NCBI GenBank assembly: GCA_013396915.1
Contig: VWZL01002563.1
Location: 124,001-188,000, forward strand
Origin: Stercorarius parasiticus
Lineage: Eukaryota; Chordata; Aves; Charadriiformes; Stercorariidae
Reading direction: 5' to 3'
Length of the DNA: 64,000 nucleotides
Made by a program: the position numbers and the translations under genes. The notes beneath the pieces were generated by a model. That model did not search any database. It saw nothing but the letters and a program-made list of their open reading frames with translations, and was not told the origin of the DNA. Shown piece after piece: positions 1-11,575 of this stretch; position 1 is the stretch's first letter, and each line of letters opens with the position of its first letter.

Positions 1-66
1 TTTAAGGTTGTTCTTTAGCTCCACTCTTCCAGCTGCTGGTTGGGATTTTTTCAAAACTGCAGGAAC
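1..66 (-). CDS. MRS2: MRS2 exon 11 (last), partial
   Basis: The acceptor is CTATCTTGCCTAG, followed by codons reading VPAVLKKSQPAAGRVELKNN. This fits the variable matrix-side C tail of MRS2, where KK and VELKN match the mammalian KK...MELKN pattern. Twenty-two codons are visible, with no stop before the window edge. The phase matches exon 10 (0/0). Confidence 0.88.
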
Positions 67-3000
67 CTAGGCAAGATAGGAAATAGCCTGTGATTACATG
101 AGAAGCTGCTCTGTATGCAGCAGAAAGAAAGTAAAGCTTCACAGAGGCCTGAACCCTGATATTTCTCCTCTTATTTTCAGAACACTGTCTCTGGCTTCTC
201 CCTCCCCAATCCCTTTCAGTACATTTCTCCAAGCCCTGGTCAGTATGTGCTGGACTTGGTTTTGAGTAACACTTGAGGATAACACGGTTAGTTGTAGCCG
301 TAGTCAACAATCCACAAGGAACTACTTCCATCTGCCTCTCAGTGGCAAGGGAGTTTATCTGGGTCTCCCTTTCTTTTGTCATTTGTAGCAACTTAACTTT
401 TGAATCCACTGATAATTCCCATCATAAATATTAGCGTGCAGAACAGAGGTAGACAATACAGTCCCCCCAGCTTTGGCAGGAAAGGGTAGTCAACAGGGAA
501 AAAGACCCACACAAAATCTTGCTAATCTAAAGTCGATCTCCTTGGAAATCTTCATACAGCTTGGTACAATAGGGTTGAATGATGCCATCAGCATCAATGG
601 CAAAGATAGCCGCTATGCACATGAGGAGCCATCACAAACTTCAGATTGGGAGTCAAGACATCAAAACCCATAGCATCTTTCTCCAGAGAGATGTTACAGC
701 TAGTACCTGTCCATTGTCCTTTTATCTTTACCTTCTCTTTTACAAGGACTAGAGATCCAGAGTTAGTACCTGGGTGAGATGAGGAGGGCAGCATCCATTA
801 TATCCCCCACTATGAACAGGCAGCTGCAGCAGCTGAGAAGGCAAATTAAGGCTGCTTCTACCATTAGTTTCAGCTTCCCCTGGGCTGCCAGGTGAAAGTA
901 AACACAGCACATCTCAAGGAACAGCCCACAGCTTCACTTCCAGCAACAGTGAGTAGTGTCTTACTGCTCAAGTGTATCCTTGCCAGCGCTGGGGCTTCCC
1001 ACCTCATTCAATCCAGCTCCTTTGTCAAGGAGCAGACATTGAGCTCAACTCCCCCATGCTCTGTGGCTCACGCCTCCACAACGGCTTATTTCCTGCTTTA
1101 GAAACAGACTGCACATGCAGAGTCTGGAGCAGAAACCCTAGCCAGCCATACGTACGTGAGGAGGTAGTGGAGGTTCTAGGTGCCGCCCAAGGAAGGAAAG
1201 CAAGCGTCGCCATATCAGACCGCTTCCCAGAAACATAATCCCTGTCACCAGCCAAAATATCCTTGGGTCCTACTGACAGAACATTCCCATTAGTCATGCA
1301 ACTCTCTCTTCAGAAAAGGGATTATCCAAAGATAATCTCTCACTCCCCACCAGTGTTCTCTTTTATGGGAGGAAGTGGTAAACTCTCTACCACCAACAGC
1401 CAAGCCCTACCTTGGAAAAAGGGCTGTTTCATAGCAAAGTATTTTATTTAGGAATCACCCTAGTGTATTCTGTTACTGTCCCATGCAGTTTTCCTTCCTT
1501 CGTCAGAAGTCTGGAAATTCAACCCTTCTATTTAATGGATTTGGAAAGGAAGAAGTCTTAGCTCTATTTTGGTTATTTTTTATTTTAAAGATAGCATGTG
1601 CAATTGTCAATTTGTACCCCCCAGTCTACACCCCCTCAGTCTAGGTATAAACGTGTAATTGACAGTAGAGTATTTCCTCTGGTGTGCTGGAAATGCCCTG
1701 GCTGCTTGCCAGATACCCTTATGTCTGGAAGACAAAGCTGGTCTTTTCAGAAGTACTAAGAAACCTTAGTACTGCTTTAAAGTCAGTCCTTATACAACCA
1801 CAGATTTGTCTTCCTGTTTCTTTTCTATGGACATTGCATAGAAAAAAGGCTGCAATACTGTGCAGTTACCCATACAGTAATCTGCTTACAAAAAAGTGAC
1901 TGCATGAACACATGAATCACTGGACTAAATTATGTTCACACACTAATATAAATCTGGAGCTTTACCTATGGAACGAATGAAGTTGTACTGAATATAAAAT
2001 GCACTATAAGAGTACGGTCCGTGTTTTATGTCACTGATACAAGCAGCGCTCGTTCCTTACCTCTTCAAGAGATGACTCCAAGTTCATACCAAATGCAACT
2101 CCTATGAGTCCAAAGAGAGAGAGAGAGAAAGTCCCCATAGTCAGCTGCAAGTTCAGTCTCATCATCACATTACGGTGGCTAAAGAAGGGAGAAACATCTG
2201 TAAGAGGAACCCAAAAAATTGGATTTGCTGCCTAATTCTCAAGTTCCATACAGCTTGCACTAAAACCAAATAGTGGAAGAGAGGAAGTCATGCTGGAAAT
2301 TAGGCAACCCAGTGACAAAGCTCATGAAACAACAGTAGAAAAGGGGCTATAGTTTTGAAACTGCTGCATCAGGATACCTCTAAGGCAGCAGGTTCTGCTT
2401 AATCATCAGACTTTCCAGCATTGCTCACTTCTTAGAGGTGCATATACACAGAGTAACGGTAAATTTTCACAGAAATTTGCGTTCTTTCACCCCTAACTGT
2501 CTGGAATTTGTATGTCCATATTCACAAGAAACGAAAATTTACTGTTACCTTGCAAATTAATATACTTACAAAGAAGTAGAGTCAATAAATGCTCCAGACT
2601 ATAAACTTGAGCCTTTTTTGGCTCAGTTGGAGCCAAATTCTCTGTTTTGGAGAATTCCATATTCAAGTCTTCCCCAAAAGGATTTTTGTCGTTTCCTGAT
2701 GCAGCATCCACCAACTGCTTCTACAGATAACTCCTCAGTAAAGAGGAGAAAGAATATTAAACGCTGACCTCGAAGACAGAATGGCATGTGCTTGCAAATG
2801 CAAGCTATAATTATTTTTCAGTAAGAAGGCTGACTAGTAGTGAAAACTGTCACACATAGAGAGAAAATACTCACTCCAAAGTCATTCATTCTTCTATCAC
2901 GCCACAGAGTGATAATGCAGCTTGCAGTGAACACCTGAGTAGCCTAGCCAGACTCTTAAATAATTCAGTTTTGCTGAATTAAGAGTAAACTTTCCTGAGT

Positions 3001-6000
3001 AGAATTTTATTTTGCCCCTAAATTTGCAGAAATTTCCTTTAGTGAATAGCTCCCCAGAAGGATCTAGGAGAAGCTTGGTTTCTCCTGCTAGGGAAAACTG
3101 ATGCCTAGCTAGAGAGGTTTTACACATACTAATTAGCGTGTCTTGTTGCTTTGCTTTATCCAGTTCACTGATAAGAAAAGTGCAACACAGCTTCTTGTGC
3201 TGTGACTGCAAGTCCATTCAAACCCTCATGGAGATGGAATTCCCCAACTTTCCTTATAGGCAGATTTGAGAAAGACTAGGAAGCATTAAATTCTGCTCAG
3301 CTTTTAGTAGTTCAACAGACAGGGCAGCTAACCTGTCCAGGTTGATAAAGATTATGCTTTCTGAATCATCAATCAGTACTCTGAGTTCACGAGCTTCGTT
3401 TGCAAGATCTTCTGCTTGTCTGTAATAGTTCTCCAGCAGCAGCTCCATTTCCTCTGCATGGTCAATCCCAGATGTACTCTCCTCACTGTGAGCAACAATT
3501 TATATTTTTCTGGTTAGCTACATGTTGTATAGAAGCGTACTAGTGATGTGTTAAGACAAAGTGCGTAAGTTGTGGGGAGCAACCAACAAAAGTGCTGTCA
3601 GACACTAGATCTCAAAATCCAATCTTTCCAGTGAGGAACTTCCATCAATACCAACAGCTTAAAATAAAAGGCATATTTTTATATCTATGAGCTGATCAAC
3701 ATAGGCAATCAATGATTTTGAGTAGAACAGTTAACATTTGATATGCTCAAGACATGCACACCACCACAAATCTTACTTTTTCAGATACTGAAAAGTTATA
3801 AAGTTATATAAAATCTATATTATTTATAAAGTTTATATTACTGTAAATGTTTATATTATTATTAAGTTATTATGAAGTGCTGACAATCTTGAAAGGAGAT
3901 GCTTAACTTCCTGGTGCCCTCACGTGGTGGAAGCTGGTAACACCGCAGTCAAAAACTCCAATAAAACATAACCAAAAGTCAACACACAAACAATTATATG
4001 GTGGGGGAGATGTTTTAGGTGTATATTAAAATAGTTTAGTTGTAAGGTGTTTCAGCTATACACAGTAATTGCTGCAAAACGTTTTGGGAACATGAAGCAA
4101 CTGAATCACTTGCCAAACTGCTGGAATGCTATTTGTTTTGTTACATTGCACTGTTACTTTTTTTGTTTTGTTTTGTGTTTTGTTTTTATTCTTTATTCAA
4201 GAGGGACAGCTGGAATAGGGACATACACAAAAGTTACAAAACTCACCCTCATTCTCATTTTACTTTCTACATGTTAAAAAAAGGTGTTTGCCCATGGAAG
4301 AGGGGTTGGAACTAGATCTTCAAGGTCCCTTCCAACTCTAACCTTTCTATGATTCTATTCTATGATTCTAAGAGCGAGCATCAAATGGAAGATGCTGCTC
4401 TCCTAAGTGAAGTCTGTTTGAGGGACTTTCATGTTACTTCATGGTCCAACTTCTGTTGCAGCAGCCTTCTCTGGGACAGGTATGTATGTTTCTGGCAGTG
4501 TACTGAATTGTTCACTGTGTAGATGGAAGCTGAGGCACCTGAGATCCAGAGGATCTTGGAAACTAAGATTCTTCATTAACTTTTTCTTTTGTAGTATGAC
4601 CTCATTTCTCTAGAGAGACTAAACTTTTTAAAGAATCTCCTCCTGGCATTGCTGTTAAAGGAACCTCTCTGAAATGGTTTTCCAAGAAAATAAGTGATGT
4701 GTCTTAAGAACCAACCCAATAAGCTCTCTGAGGACCTTTAACGGTGCCCCTAGTTTCTCTCTTACGGGGCAGAAACTTTCGAGTTAGCTAGCCTTTCGGA
4801 CCTTACGGTTTTTACTGCATGCAGATGAGAGGAGCTGCAGACTTGGAAGCCTTACAGCACTATCTGCTGTAGTACAGATTCAGCTCAAGGTCTAATTTGA
4901 TGAATTTCTTTACATCGGCTCCTCTGTGGATATACAAAGGGAACAGGCATACAGACTTGAAAATAACTGCCACCTGATCTGCTTTCATTAACTAGCCTCC
5001 ATCTGTCTAGTGAGTCTTTGACAGTCTGCCATCCCTTCACACAAAGATACCATGTCTGCCTCATCCCGTCTTTCTGGGCTCATCTCACCATTCCTGCTGC
5101 AAATGATCTCTGATGGCACCTATGTGCCTAACTGGGTTCCTCCACACCTTCTCAGGCTTCTCAAGTTCATCAAACACCACACACCACCTGCATCAACCCT
5201 GGAGGCCAAAAGAGCTGCCCACACACTGCCAGCCTGCCTGTGTACGTGCTGTCGTGGCTTATGATTCCTGGTGTGCCTCACGCATGGACTGCCTCACTGC
5301 ATCCCGTAGTACAGCTCCAGCGCTCTTTACACAACGTCCCACCCCCTCTCCTACCCTTGTGCAAAGGTGTCTGAAAGAAGGGATGTCTTCAGGTTTCTCC
5401 TGACTTAAGAGTGTAAGATGACCTTGGTATCTTTCCTAGATGTTCCCTACACATTGGATACCCTGAGGCAAGAAGAGATTTGCCAAGCAGCTTGTATTAA
5501 GTCCAAAGGAAGGCTGTGAGCAAAACCAGGACGAAGACCAGCAGCTGGCTCAGGAGCATTCTGGAATTCAGAGCACTCCCGATATTGCTCCAGCAGATGC
5601 ATTAGAAATGCAAAGCCAGTCCCACTTCTGGAATACTGAGTTACTGCTGCACATTTAGACTAAGCTCTGCAGGGCAAGGAACTACCTCCTGATTTCAAAC
5701 CCATGCTACTGTGTGAACAATATTAATATCCACATGCAATGTAGTTAGGCAAAAGTATTATCAGCAACTTCACAAATGACCCCAAAAGGTAGTTTCTATT
5801 ATCTGCTTTAACATAAAACATGTCTGTATGCCCAAGATACATACACGTTATCTGATACACATTATATTTTTGCTTTTTAGTTCTTGTTAAAGTGACCGGT
5901 GCTGCTTCTGCTGTGTACAGTCTTTCACCAGAATTTGAGAGTACAATAGGACTATTTCAGCATGTACATTTTTCCTGAAATGTTGCTCTTCAGGTGCACA

Positions 6001-9000
6001 AGAAGACTGCTCCAGGGCCTCTTTCCTTCAGGTTCTGCTGGTGAGCAAAAAGCTAGAAGCAAGGTGTTCAGAACACTTCTAACAAAGGAAATATGGTGTC
6101 TGACCTATTCTACGCAAGCTTTAAAACCTGCCTCTTCATTTTTTTTGTGAAAATGAAGAAAATTCTCCCAGAAAGTGTTAATTTGCATTGAAAAATAACA
6201 TTTACTTTTTTTCTTCCTGACATCCTGCTCCCGTCCCATTACATATCAGATGAGCTGGCCTGTTATGCCAAGAACTATTTGAAATTGCATAATATGACCA
6301 GTGCTAATAAAGTCCCTCTCCAAAATGGCAAATACGCTGATTTCCAAAGCAGCATGCATTAGGGCTTAAAAAAATTAGAAAGTCTTTTTCTTTCTGCTTT
6401 TTGGCAGGGAACACCCAGTTTACTGTTCAAGTTCTCCTTAAATGCAACACACTGTTAAAGAGGCATGTGGTTTCAAAATATACATACAATACTTGTGGAT
6501 CAGTCCATTTAGATAGACAGAGCTCTTCTATTAACTCTTCTTCATCTAAGATCTCCAGAATTGTTTCTTTGAAAACTTTAAGATCTGTTTCCAGTTCTGA
6601 CAAGCTGAAGAAAGAACAGGCAAAAGGTCAAGTAATCCCCACCGGCACCAGTGCACAAAGGTAATCTCTAAGTGAGTTTGCCACCAGCAGACAGAGTAGC
6701 CAGGGAAGGCTTCCCTGCAGGGTTCTAAGAGTTCCTTCAAAAAACTCTCTACAGGCCACACACTTAGAAGTGGTAGTGACCTGTCTGGGGACCAGTGGGC
6801 TACAGACATGCACTAAAAGGGATTCAGATGTGTTTTCTGGATATATTCGTAAGTTGTAAAAAACAAGCACTCCGTAAGCATGTGGCGAGTGCGTATCAGT
6901 CGTATCAGTCATATCAGAGAGGCTAAATCATGAAGGTACCAGTGTATTACTACTAGTAACCTTAAAGCATAGATCCAAAGGCTAATCTTGTTTTACTTAA
7001 TGGGGAACATTTTCATGACATCATTTTGTTCTCTTAGATATTATTTTGTTCTGTCAGATGCTATTTAAGAAGCTTGACTGTATTTCTGACAGCTCGGAAT
7101 AGATTTCCCTTTTCCTGTTTCTCCCCATATCACTAGGTATTTCATATACCAATTTTTACATTTACAAATAAGATGCACAACCCAGCATTACAGTAATCTA
7201 GGAAATTAATATTAGATACAATTTTTCTAACACTTCATCGCACATAATTTTCTATGGTCACCTTCTAGTCTCTTCACGGCTTACTCTTATTTACCTCTTG
7301 CCATTTTGCAGGAGAATGTGTAGTTTACTCCTATCCACAGACAAAAGCTTGGGGTCCACTAGAGCTTCCAGTGTCTCAAGGATCTGAGGCTGCAAAGTGT
7401 TAAGTCTCCCCTGCAGTTTGCTGATCTAGATAACAACATGATCCTTCATAAGAATTAAAGCAATCCCTTTAGAATGACTTGGGCAACTCACTCCTGCCTC
7501 TGAACACAGAGTTCACAGTAATAAGCAGTTAACACAATCTGCTTTCCAATACCCAGGAAATACTTGCTATAGGGACACCACTTACAAGATTAAGCCAGTG
7601 CAAAATACGGTTATTTCATAAACGTGGTTTGCACTGAACTGAAACCCAGTGACAACCACACCAAACACTCTTTGTCTAGAAATGTCATATTACCATTAGC
7701 AAGCATAGATTTTTAAGGATAGCTAGAAATCATTATTTGACTCCTGCCCAAGAGGCCAAAAACCTCAGAGCTTTTGTGTGACTTCCATTTCAGCTACAGT
7801 ATGTCTCTAGAAAGGCACTCTGGCTTGTTTTTTAATTGTCCAAATGATGGTGAAGCCATCGCATCCAATTAGCACTTTCTTGGGAAGGGAATGGAAACAC
7901 AAATACACACAAAACCATAAAAACTAAAGCAACAAAAACGAAACCCAAGAAAGAGCTCCTACAGTAAAAGCGGAATACATATACAAATATGTATGCATAA
8001 ATATTAACACAAGAACAAAATCATACTGTCCCTTCTATGAAGCAACAATTTCCAAAACAATTTAAATATGATATGAGATCGCTCACCCGGTACTGCAGGA
8101 TTGCTTCTATGGCTCGGAATTCAAAAGGCAGGGAATATGTAACTAGTTGACCTTCCCCAGCCAGCTGAGATGCTAGTTCATTGAAGAGCCAATGTTCCAG
8201 ATTTAAATTACGATAATCTAGTATCAGAAGAAACTCTGGTGTTATGACAGCCTTCAAGAACTGAAAAAGACAGTACATGTAGGAGTTGGGAAAAAAAAAA
8301 ACTCTCTGAAGATTTCTCACAACTCTATAGTGCATTTGACAATTTAGGCTTCAGTAAAGCCCCTCTTCAAATGTCTTTTCAGGCAGGAAAATAACAGAAT
8401 CTCATGCTAACTGCAAACTAGTGGCTTGCCCATGGTTCAGACACAGCACTGTGCTAGTGGTGGTATGACTGAGAGAAGGCTCCTTGTAAGATTTTACTTC
8501 TATAACAATGTTAGTGATGTTTCTCCTGTGCTCAACTAGGAAAATGGTAATTAATATGTACTGTTGGTAAACCCATACCTCTGACTACTAGGTAGAGCTC
8601 CAAAGATACATTTACTGCCGCACTGCATGTCATAGAGAGCTGGTATTAAAAGAACTGTGCGAGAAAATGCAAGTGCAAGGATAAGACACGGCTCAAGTTT
8701 ACACTCAGCTATAGGGAAGCCATTACCTCCATTCTCATGATGATCCTGTTGTTCCTAGTTGCAATGCTCATTAGGTGTTGAAATCTTAGATCTCGAGCTT
8801 GAAGACCCAATTCCTGGTACAATTCTGTTTTCTTCTTTTCTATCATAAAAGTATTTTTAGATAAAGGCATTTAGGAGACAAGCACATATGTTCTGAAATT
8901 ACATTTTAGTGTGTCACTAAGTCCCACAAAAGGAAAAAAAAAGCTGTGCTATCTTTAAAAGTTTTTCTCCCATTGATTCCTCAATGTAATTTATTTTTTA

Positions 9001-11083
9001 CAAAGTTTAGAAGACTATCTTGAGTAGAAAGAGAAAAAGTCTAGATGTAAGTGAAAAAGTTGGCCATGACAATTAATTTCACATCAGAAACCAAGTGACT
9101 CGTTTGAGAAAGCACACGCAATCCTACAGGAAGGGAAATACAAGGCAGGGAAAATAGCATGCTGGTCCAAAAGGGAAAAGAGAAACTTAAAATGACCTTC
9201 CTGTGACAGATGGTGTAAGTTACGTTTAAAACATTACTTAAAAATATACAAAAATTGTAACAATAAAGATGCTACGAAGACCAATAGAAAGCAGCAGAAC
9301 AGAGGAAACATTGCAACATCCCAAGTAAACACAGTGAAGTATCTTGAATATAATATTCTACCCAATGTAGATTCCCAATTGGACAATTGTCCCATTTGGA
9401 CAATGAAAAAAAGACAAACACACACAACCAAACAACCAACCAACACCACAATGAAAACTCACCAAAAAAAGTAGCGTTTCCTTCTTTGTCAAGCTTCATC
9501 TAAAGGAATGGAAAAAACCCATTTTTTTGACAGAACTTCTATAGAACAAGAAATCAGTTTCTAAAATTGTTTGCACTTGCCTAGAAGTCAAATGGAAGAT
9601 ACGTTATGAAGAAAAATCAACTTTTTATGCCTTCTTTTCATAATTCGTGCCAGTTAAGATAACTATCGCACCAAATTACCATATATTTCACTGTTTTTGT
9701 ATACACACCAAACAAAACCAGTGTCATCTGCATGACCTTGTTGCTATATAAACCTTGGGAAGGAGGTGATCTACAGCGGATCAAACTTAGGACAGAACAG
9801 AATAGACTATTTCAGTTGGAAGGGACCTACAATGATCATCTCATCCAACTGCCAGACCAATTCAGGGCTGACCAAAAGTTAAAGCATGTTATTAAGGGCG
9901 TTGTCCAAATGCCTCTTGAACACTGACCAGCACGGAGCATCGACCACCTCTCCAGGAAGCCTGTTCCAGGGTTTGACCCCTGTCTCGGTAAAGAAATGCT
10001 TCCTCATGTCAAGTCTAAACCTCCCCTGAGGAATGCAGCTTTGAACCATTCCCAGCGCCCTATCACTGGATACCAGGGAGAAGAGATCAGCAGGGCATCT
10101 TACATTTTGGATTACAAATTTTGCTATTTCCTCTAGAGCAATCTGAAAAATTTACAAATAAAATTTAAAAAGTAAAGAATACCACAAATTGGGTAGTTAG
10201 GCCATGTGCCCATGTCAACTATTGCATTAACATACTATTCAGCTACTAACCTGCATCTATATCCTTTCTTATCACCTGTCATTCAGATTATTCATTTAAC
10301 ACTTATATCTTCTAGTAAAATGATTTTATTGGAAAAACTGCAATGTCTGTTTTAATCAGAAAGTTTGCTGTTTTGTTCATAAACCACGTAGCTTAATTCC
10401 ATATTAGTGGCTTTAAAAATAACTTTCGGTGAATTAAACATACCTAAGCATACATTCCAGTAGATCTGCAACAGGGGGTACACGGCCACAAGGACCTGGT
10501 TGCACGCACCTTGTTGCAGGATGACTGCTTTTCCTTCTCAATAAGGAGGCCTTAGATTCCCTCACATGCACTAATGTCAATCAAGCAAATAGCTTTCAGA
10601 ATAATTTTTAAAAAGAATATATAGAGAGCTTGTTTTTCCCCAAATCCTACGTTTGCTTAGAACTGCAGCTACCAAGACACAGGAATAATATTTCTAAAAG
10701 GCACTGGCAAGCCTTGGCAAGCTTAACAAGAAAACTTCTGATTGCACCACTTTTAAGAGTTGACCTGCTTTTGCAATTAAAGCAAGAGAACTTCCAGCAG
10801 ATGCTGGATCTTCGGAAAACATCTTGATTAATGCTATATATCATAACTGGTCCTCAAGTCAGAATACCTTAAACCAACAACTTAGAACCAGGGATGTTCT
10901 ATGACAGACAAATCCATCTGCTGTTACGATGCCTTAATTAGAAAAAAAAAAGAGTGCCATCACCTTGCACAAGCCACCCACGTTGGTGGAAACGCCTGCG
11001 CCTACTTACCACTGCAAAAACAGGAGACACACTGGCTAAGGTGGCTTGGGAGGCCTCTGTTGTGGCATGTTGATAAAATTTAC
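1..11083 (-). CDS. MRS2: MRS2 magnesium channel, exons 2-11, partial at the C terminus
   Basis: MRS2 forms the Mg2+ channel of the mitochondrial inner membrane (CorA/Mrs2/Alr1 superfamily, homopentamer) and imports Mg2+ into the matrix. Ten exons were joined by reading GT/AG boundaries on the minus strand: 11083-11010, 9499-9463, 8839-8727, 8260-8087, 7425-7295, 6604-6488, 3485-3333, 2178-2061, 1269-1156 and 66 to beyond base 1. Every junction keeps frame, giving about 365 codons that align without gaps to mammalian MRS2 as I recall it. The matrix alpha/beta domain (LDYRNLNLEHWLF, LPFEFRAIEA), the long helix (ARELRVLIDDSESIIFINLD), TM1, the GMN motif and TM2 (IFWLVTGIMF) are all intact. With the missing first exon the count is 11, as in human. 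It lies head to head with DCDC2, as on human 6p22. No frameshift or stop was seen. The start codon and the last residues are missing from this model. Confidence 0.97.
67..1155 (-). other. MRS2 intron 10
   Basis: Between the donor GTACGT, just below 1156, and the acceptor at 67-68. No exon or recognisable repeat was seen. The open frames here are not conserved protein. Confidence 0.8.
1156..1269 (-). CDS. MRS2: MRS2 exon 10, second transmembrane helix
   Basis: Thirty-eight whole codons (phase 0 to 0). They begin DPRIFWLVTGIMFLGSGLIW and continue with RRLLSFLGRHLE and a Pro-rich end. This is the TM2 helix followed by the conserved basic RR turn at the matrix face. The acceptor is CTGTCAGTAG; the donor is GTACGT. 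Proline replaces the usual histidine of the mammalian DHR at the second codon. Confidence 0.95.
1270..2060 (-). other. MRS2 intron 9
   Basis: Intron between the donor GTAAGG and the acceptor GTCAGTAG. It is A/T rich. Nothing further was recognised. Confidence 0.8.
2061..2178 (-). CDS. MRS2: MRS2 exon 9, TM1 and GMN motif
   Basis: The exon completes a split serine codon (AG|C) and then reads HRNVMMRLNLQLTMGTFSLS, LFGLMGVAFGMN and LESSLEE. GMN is the selectivity-loop signature that defines the CorA/Mrs2 family, at the end of TM1. The donor is GTAAGG. The SLSLS part of TM1 is encoded by a GA/CT dinucleotide run (2114-2127). Confidence 0.97.
2179..3332 (-). other. MRS2 intron 8
   Basis: Intron from the donor GTTAGC to the acceptor CTTCTTTAG. 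Open frames inside are not conserved protein. No repeat family was recognised. Confidence 0.8.
3333..3485 (-). CDS. MRS2: MRS2 exon 8, stalk helix
   Basis: The exon starts with T, completing a Phe codon. It then reads EESTSGIDHAEEMELLLENY and on to ARELRVLIDDSESIIFINLD, ending with AG of a split Ser codon. This is the long helix leading into TM1. The acceptor is TTGCTCACAG; the donor GTTAGC is non-consensus at +3 and +4, but the phase with exon 9 is exact. Confidence 0.95.
3486..6487 (-). other. MRS2 intron 7
   Basis: A 3-kb intron containing an A/T-rich stretch (about 3780-3880), a T/G-rich run (about 4158-4185) and one short CR1 fragment (listed separately). No exon-like signal was found. 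Confidence 0.8.
4285..4370 (+). mobile_element. CR1 LINE 3'-end fragment
   Basis: About 86 bp reading GGTTGGAACTAGATCTTCAA, then GGTCCCTTCCAACTC, and ending in the repeated TTCTATGATTCTA motif that marks CR1 3' ends. Only the tail remains. It sits in MRS2 intron 7, antisense to the gene. Confidence 0.9.
6488..6604 (-). CDS. MRS2: MRS2 exon 7
   Basis: The exon completes a Ser codon and reads LSELETDLKVFKETILEILD, EEELIEELCLSKWTDPQV, with TT of a split Phe codon. The acceptor is TTCTTTCTTCAG and the donor GTATGT. This is matrix helical domain sequence, closely matching mammalian MRS2. Confidence 0.96.
6605..7294 (-). other. MRS2 intron 6
   Basis: Intron between the donor GTAAAT and the acceptor of exon 7. 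Nothing else was recognised. Confidence 0.8.
7295..7425 (-). CDS. MRS2: MRS2 exon 6
   Basis: Reads ISKLQGRLNTLQPQILETLE, ALVDPKLLSVDRSKLHILLQ, NGK plus AG of a split Ser codon. The acceptor is TTGTTATCTAG and the donor GTAAAT. It forms part of the helical section of the matrix domain. Confidence 0.96.
7426..8086 (-). other. MRS2 intron 5
   Basis: Short intron, A-rich near its 5' end on the minus strand (about 7900-8020). No feature was recognised. Confidence 0.8.
8087..8260 (-). CDS. MRS2: MRS2 exon 5
   Basis: Fifty-eight whole codons: FLKAVITPEFLLILDYRNLN, LEHWLFNELASQLAGEGQLV, TYSLPFEFRAIEAILQYR. The acceptor is TGTCTTTTTCAG and the donor GTGAGC. This is the core of the alpha/beta matrix domain and one of the best-conserved stretches of MRS2. 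Confidence 0.97.
8261..8726 (-). other. MRS2 intron 4
   Basis: Intron between the donor GTAATG and the acceptor TTTTTCAG. Nothing else was recognised. Confidence 0.8.
8727..8839 (-). CDS. MRS2: MRS2 exon 4
   Basis: Completes a Glu codon (G|AA), then reads KKKTELYQELGLQARDLRFQ, HLMSIATRNNRIIMRME. The acceptor is TTTTATGATAG and the donor GTAATG. The ARDLRFQH and RNNRI(I)MRME segments are diagnostic of MRS2. Confidence 0.96.
8840..9462 (-). other. MRS2 intron 3
   Basis: Intron between the donor GTGAGT and the acceptor ATGATAG. Open frames here are hydrophobic but not conserved. Confidence 0.8.
9463..9499 (-). CDS. MRS2: MRS2 exon 3, 37 nt
   Basis: A very short exon reading MKLDKEGNATFF plus G of a split Glu codon. 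The acceptor is TTCCTTTAG and the donor GTGAGT. LDKEGN matches the FDK(E/Q)GN of mammals, and phases 0 and 1 fit both neighbours. It begins with an in-frame ATG where mammals have Thr. Confidence 0.93.
9500..11009 (-). other. MRS2 intron 2
   Basis: A 1.5-kb intron with a CR1 fragment at 9791-10102. The donor is a perfect GTAAGT. No other feature was seen. Confidence 0.8.
9791..10102 (-). mobile_element. CR1 LINE 3' fragment, reverse orientation
   Basis: About 310 bp that read, on the minus strand, like the CR1 3' region: GAAGCATTTCTTTACCGAGA, AACAGGCTTCCTGGAGAGGT, and near the end AGGTCCCTTCCAACTG. The terminal ATTCTATGATTCT is degenerate. It carries stop codons and no ORF2 domain. It is inserted in the same direction as MRS2 transcription. 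Confidence 0.9.
11010..11083 (-). CDS. MRS2: MRS2 exon 2
   Basis: Begins with two bases (GT) completing a codon, then reads KFYQHATTEASQATLASVSP, VFAV. The acceptor is TTTTCTTCAG and the donor GTAAGT. SQATLASV.PVFAV matches mammalian MRS2 just after the transit-peptide region. The upstream exon must end in phase 1. Confidence 0.94.
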
Positions 11084-11214
11084 CTGAAGAAAACACAAGA
11101 CATTTCTACTTCCAGCACACTGCACTTTAATTACGACGTGCCCTGCTATAAGCCACCCACATAATGCTCCAGCACCAAGAACCATCGACGATGAGAAGGC
11201 CCCTATGAACTTGA

Positions 11215-11575
11215 CACCGGCCCAGCAGAGCGCGGGCAGGCGGCCGACGCCGCACCGACTGCGGCTACAGCCGGGTTGGTTTCCCAGGCCCCGTCTGGGC
11301 TGTCATCCTCCCTCCCCCGCTCCTTCCTTCCCCGCCCGCGGGCCGGCACAGCGACGCCTGCCGGGGCGCACAGCCCAGCCCAGCCCGGCCCGGCCCNGCG
11401 GGGACGGGACACCCGGCGCGGGTTACGGCAGCCGCCAGCCGGGCCGCAGCTCGGCCCTGGTGGCCAGCACGGCCTGTGCGGGTCTGCAGCCCCGGCGGTG
11501 TCCCCGTAAGGCCGGGCAGCCCCGGGCGCCGCGCCCGCCTCCCGAAGTTTGCCCCGCCGCGTTCCGTCGCTTAGT
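11215..11575. promoter_or_regulatory. Small CpG island next to MRS2 exon 2
   Basis: A G+C-rich, CpG-dense block about 130 bp upstream of MRS2 exon 2, with a single ambiguous base at 11397. Human MRS2 and DCDC2 have separate promoters, so this could be the MRS2 promoter and exon-1 region. I find no in-frame ATG and only one weak phase-1 donor (GTAACC) on the minus strand here, so an exon is not called. It could also be an intronic CpG island. Confidence 0.6.
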
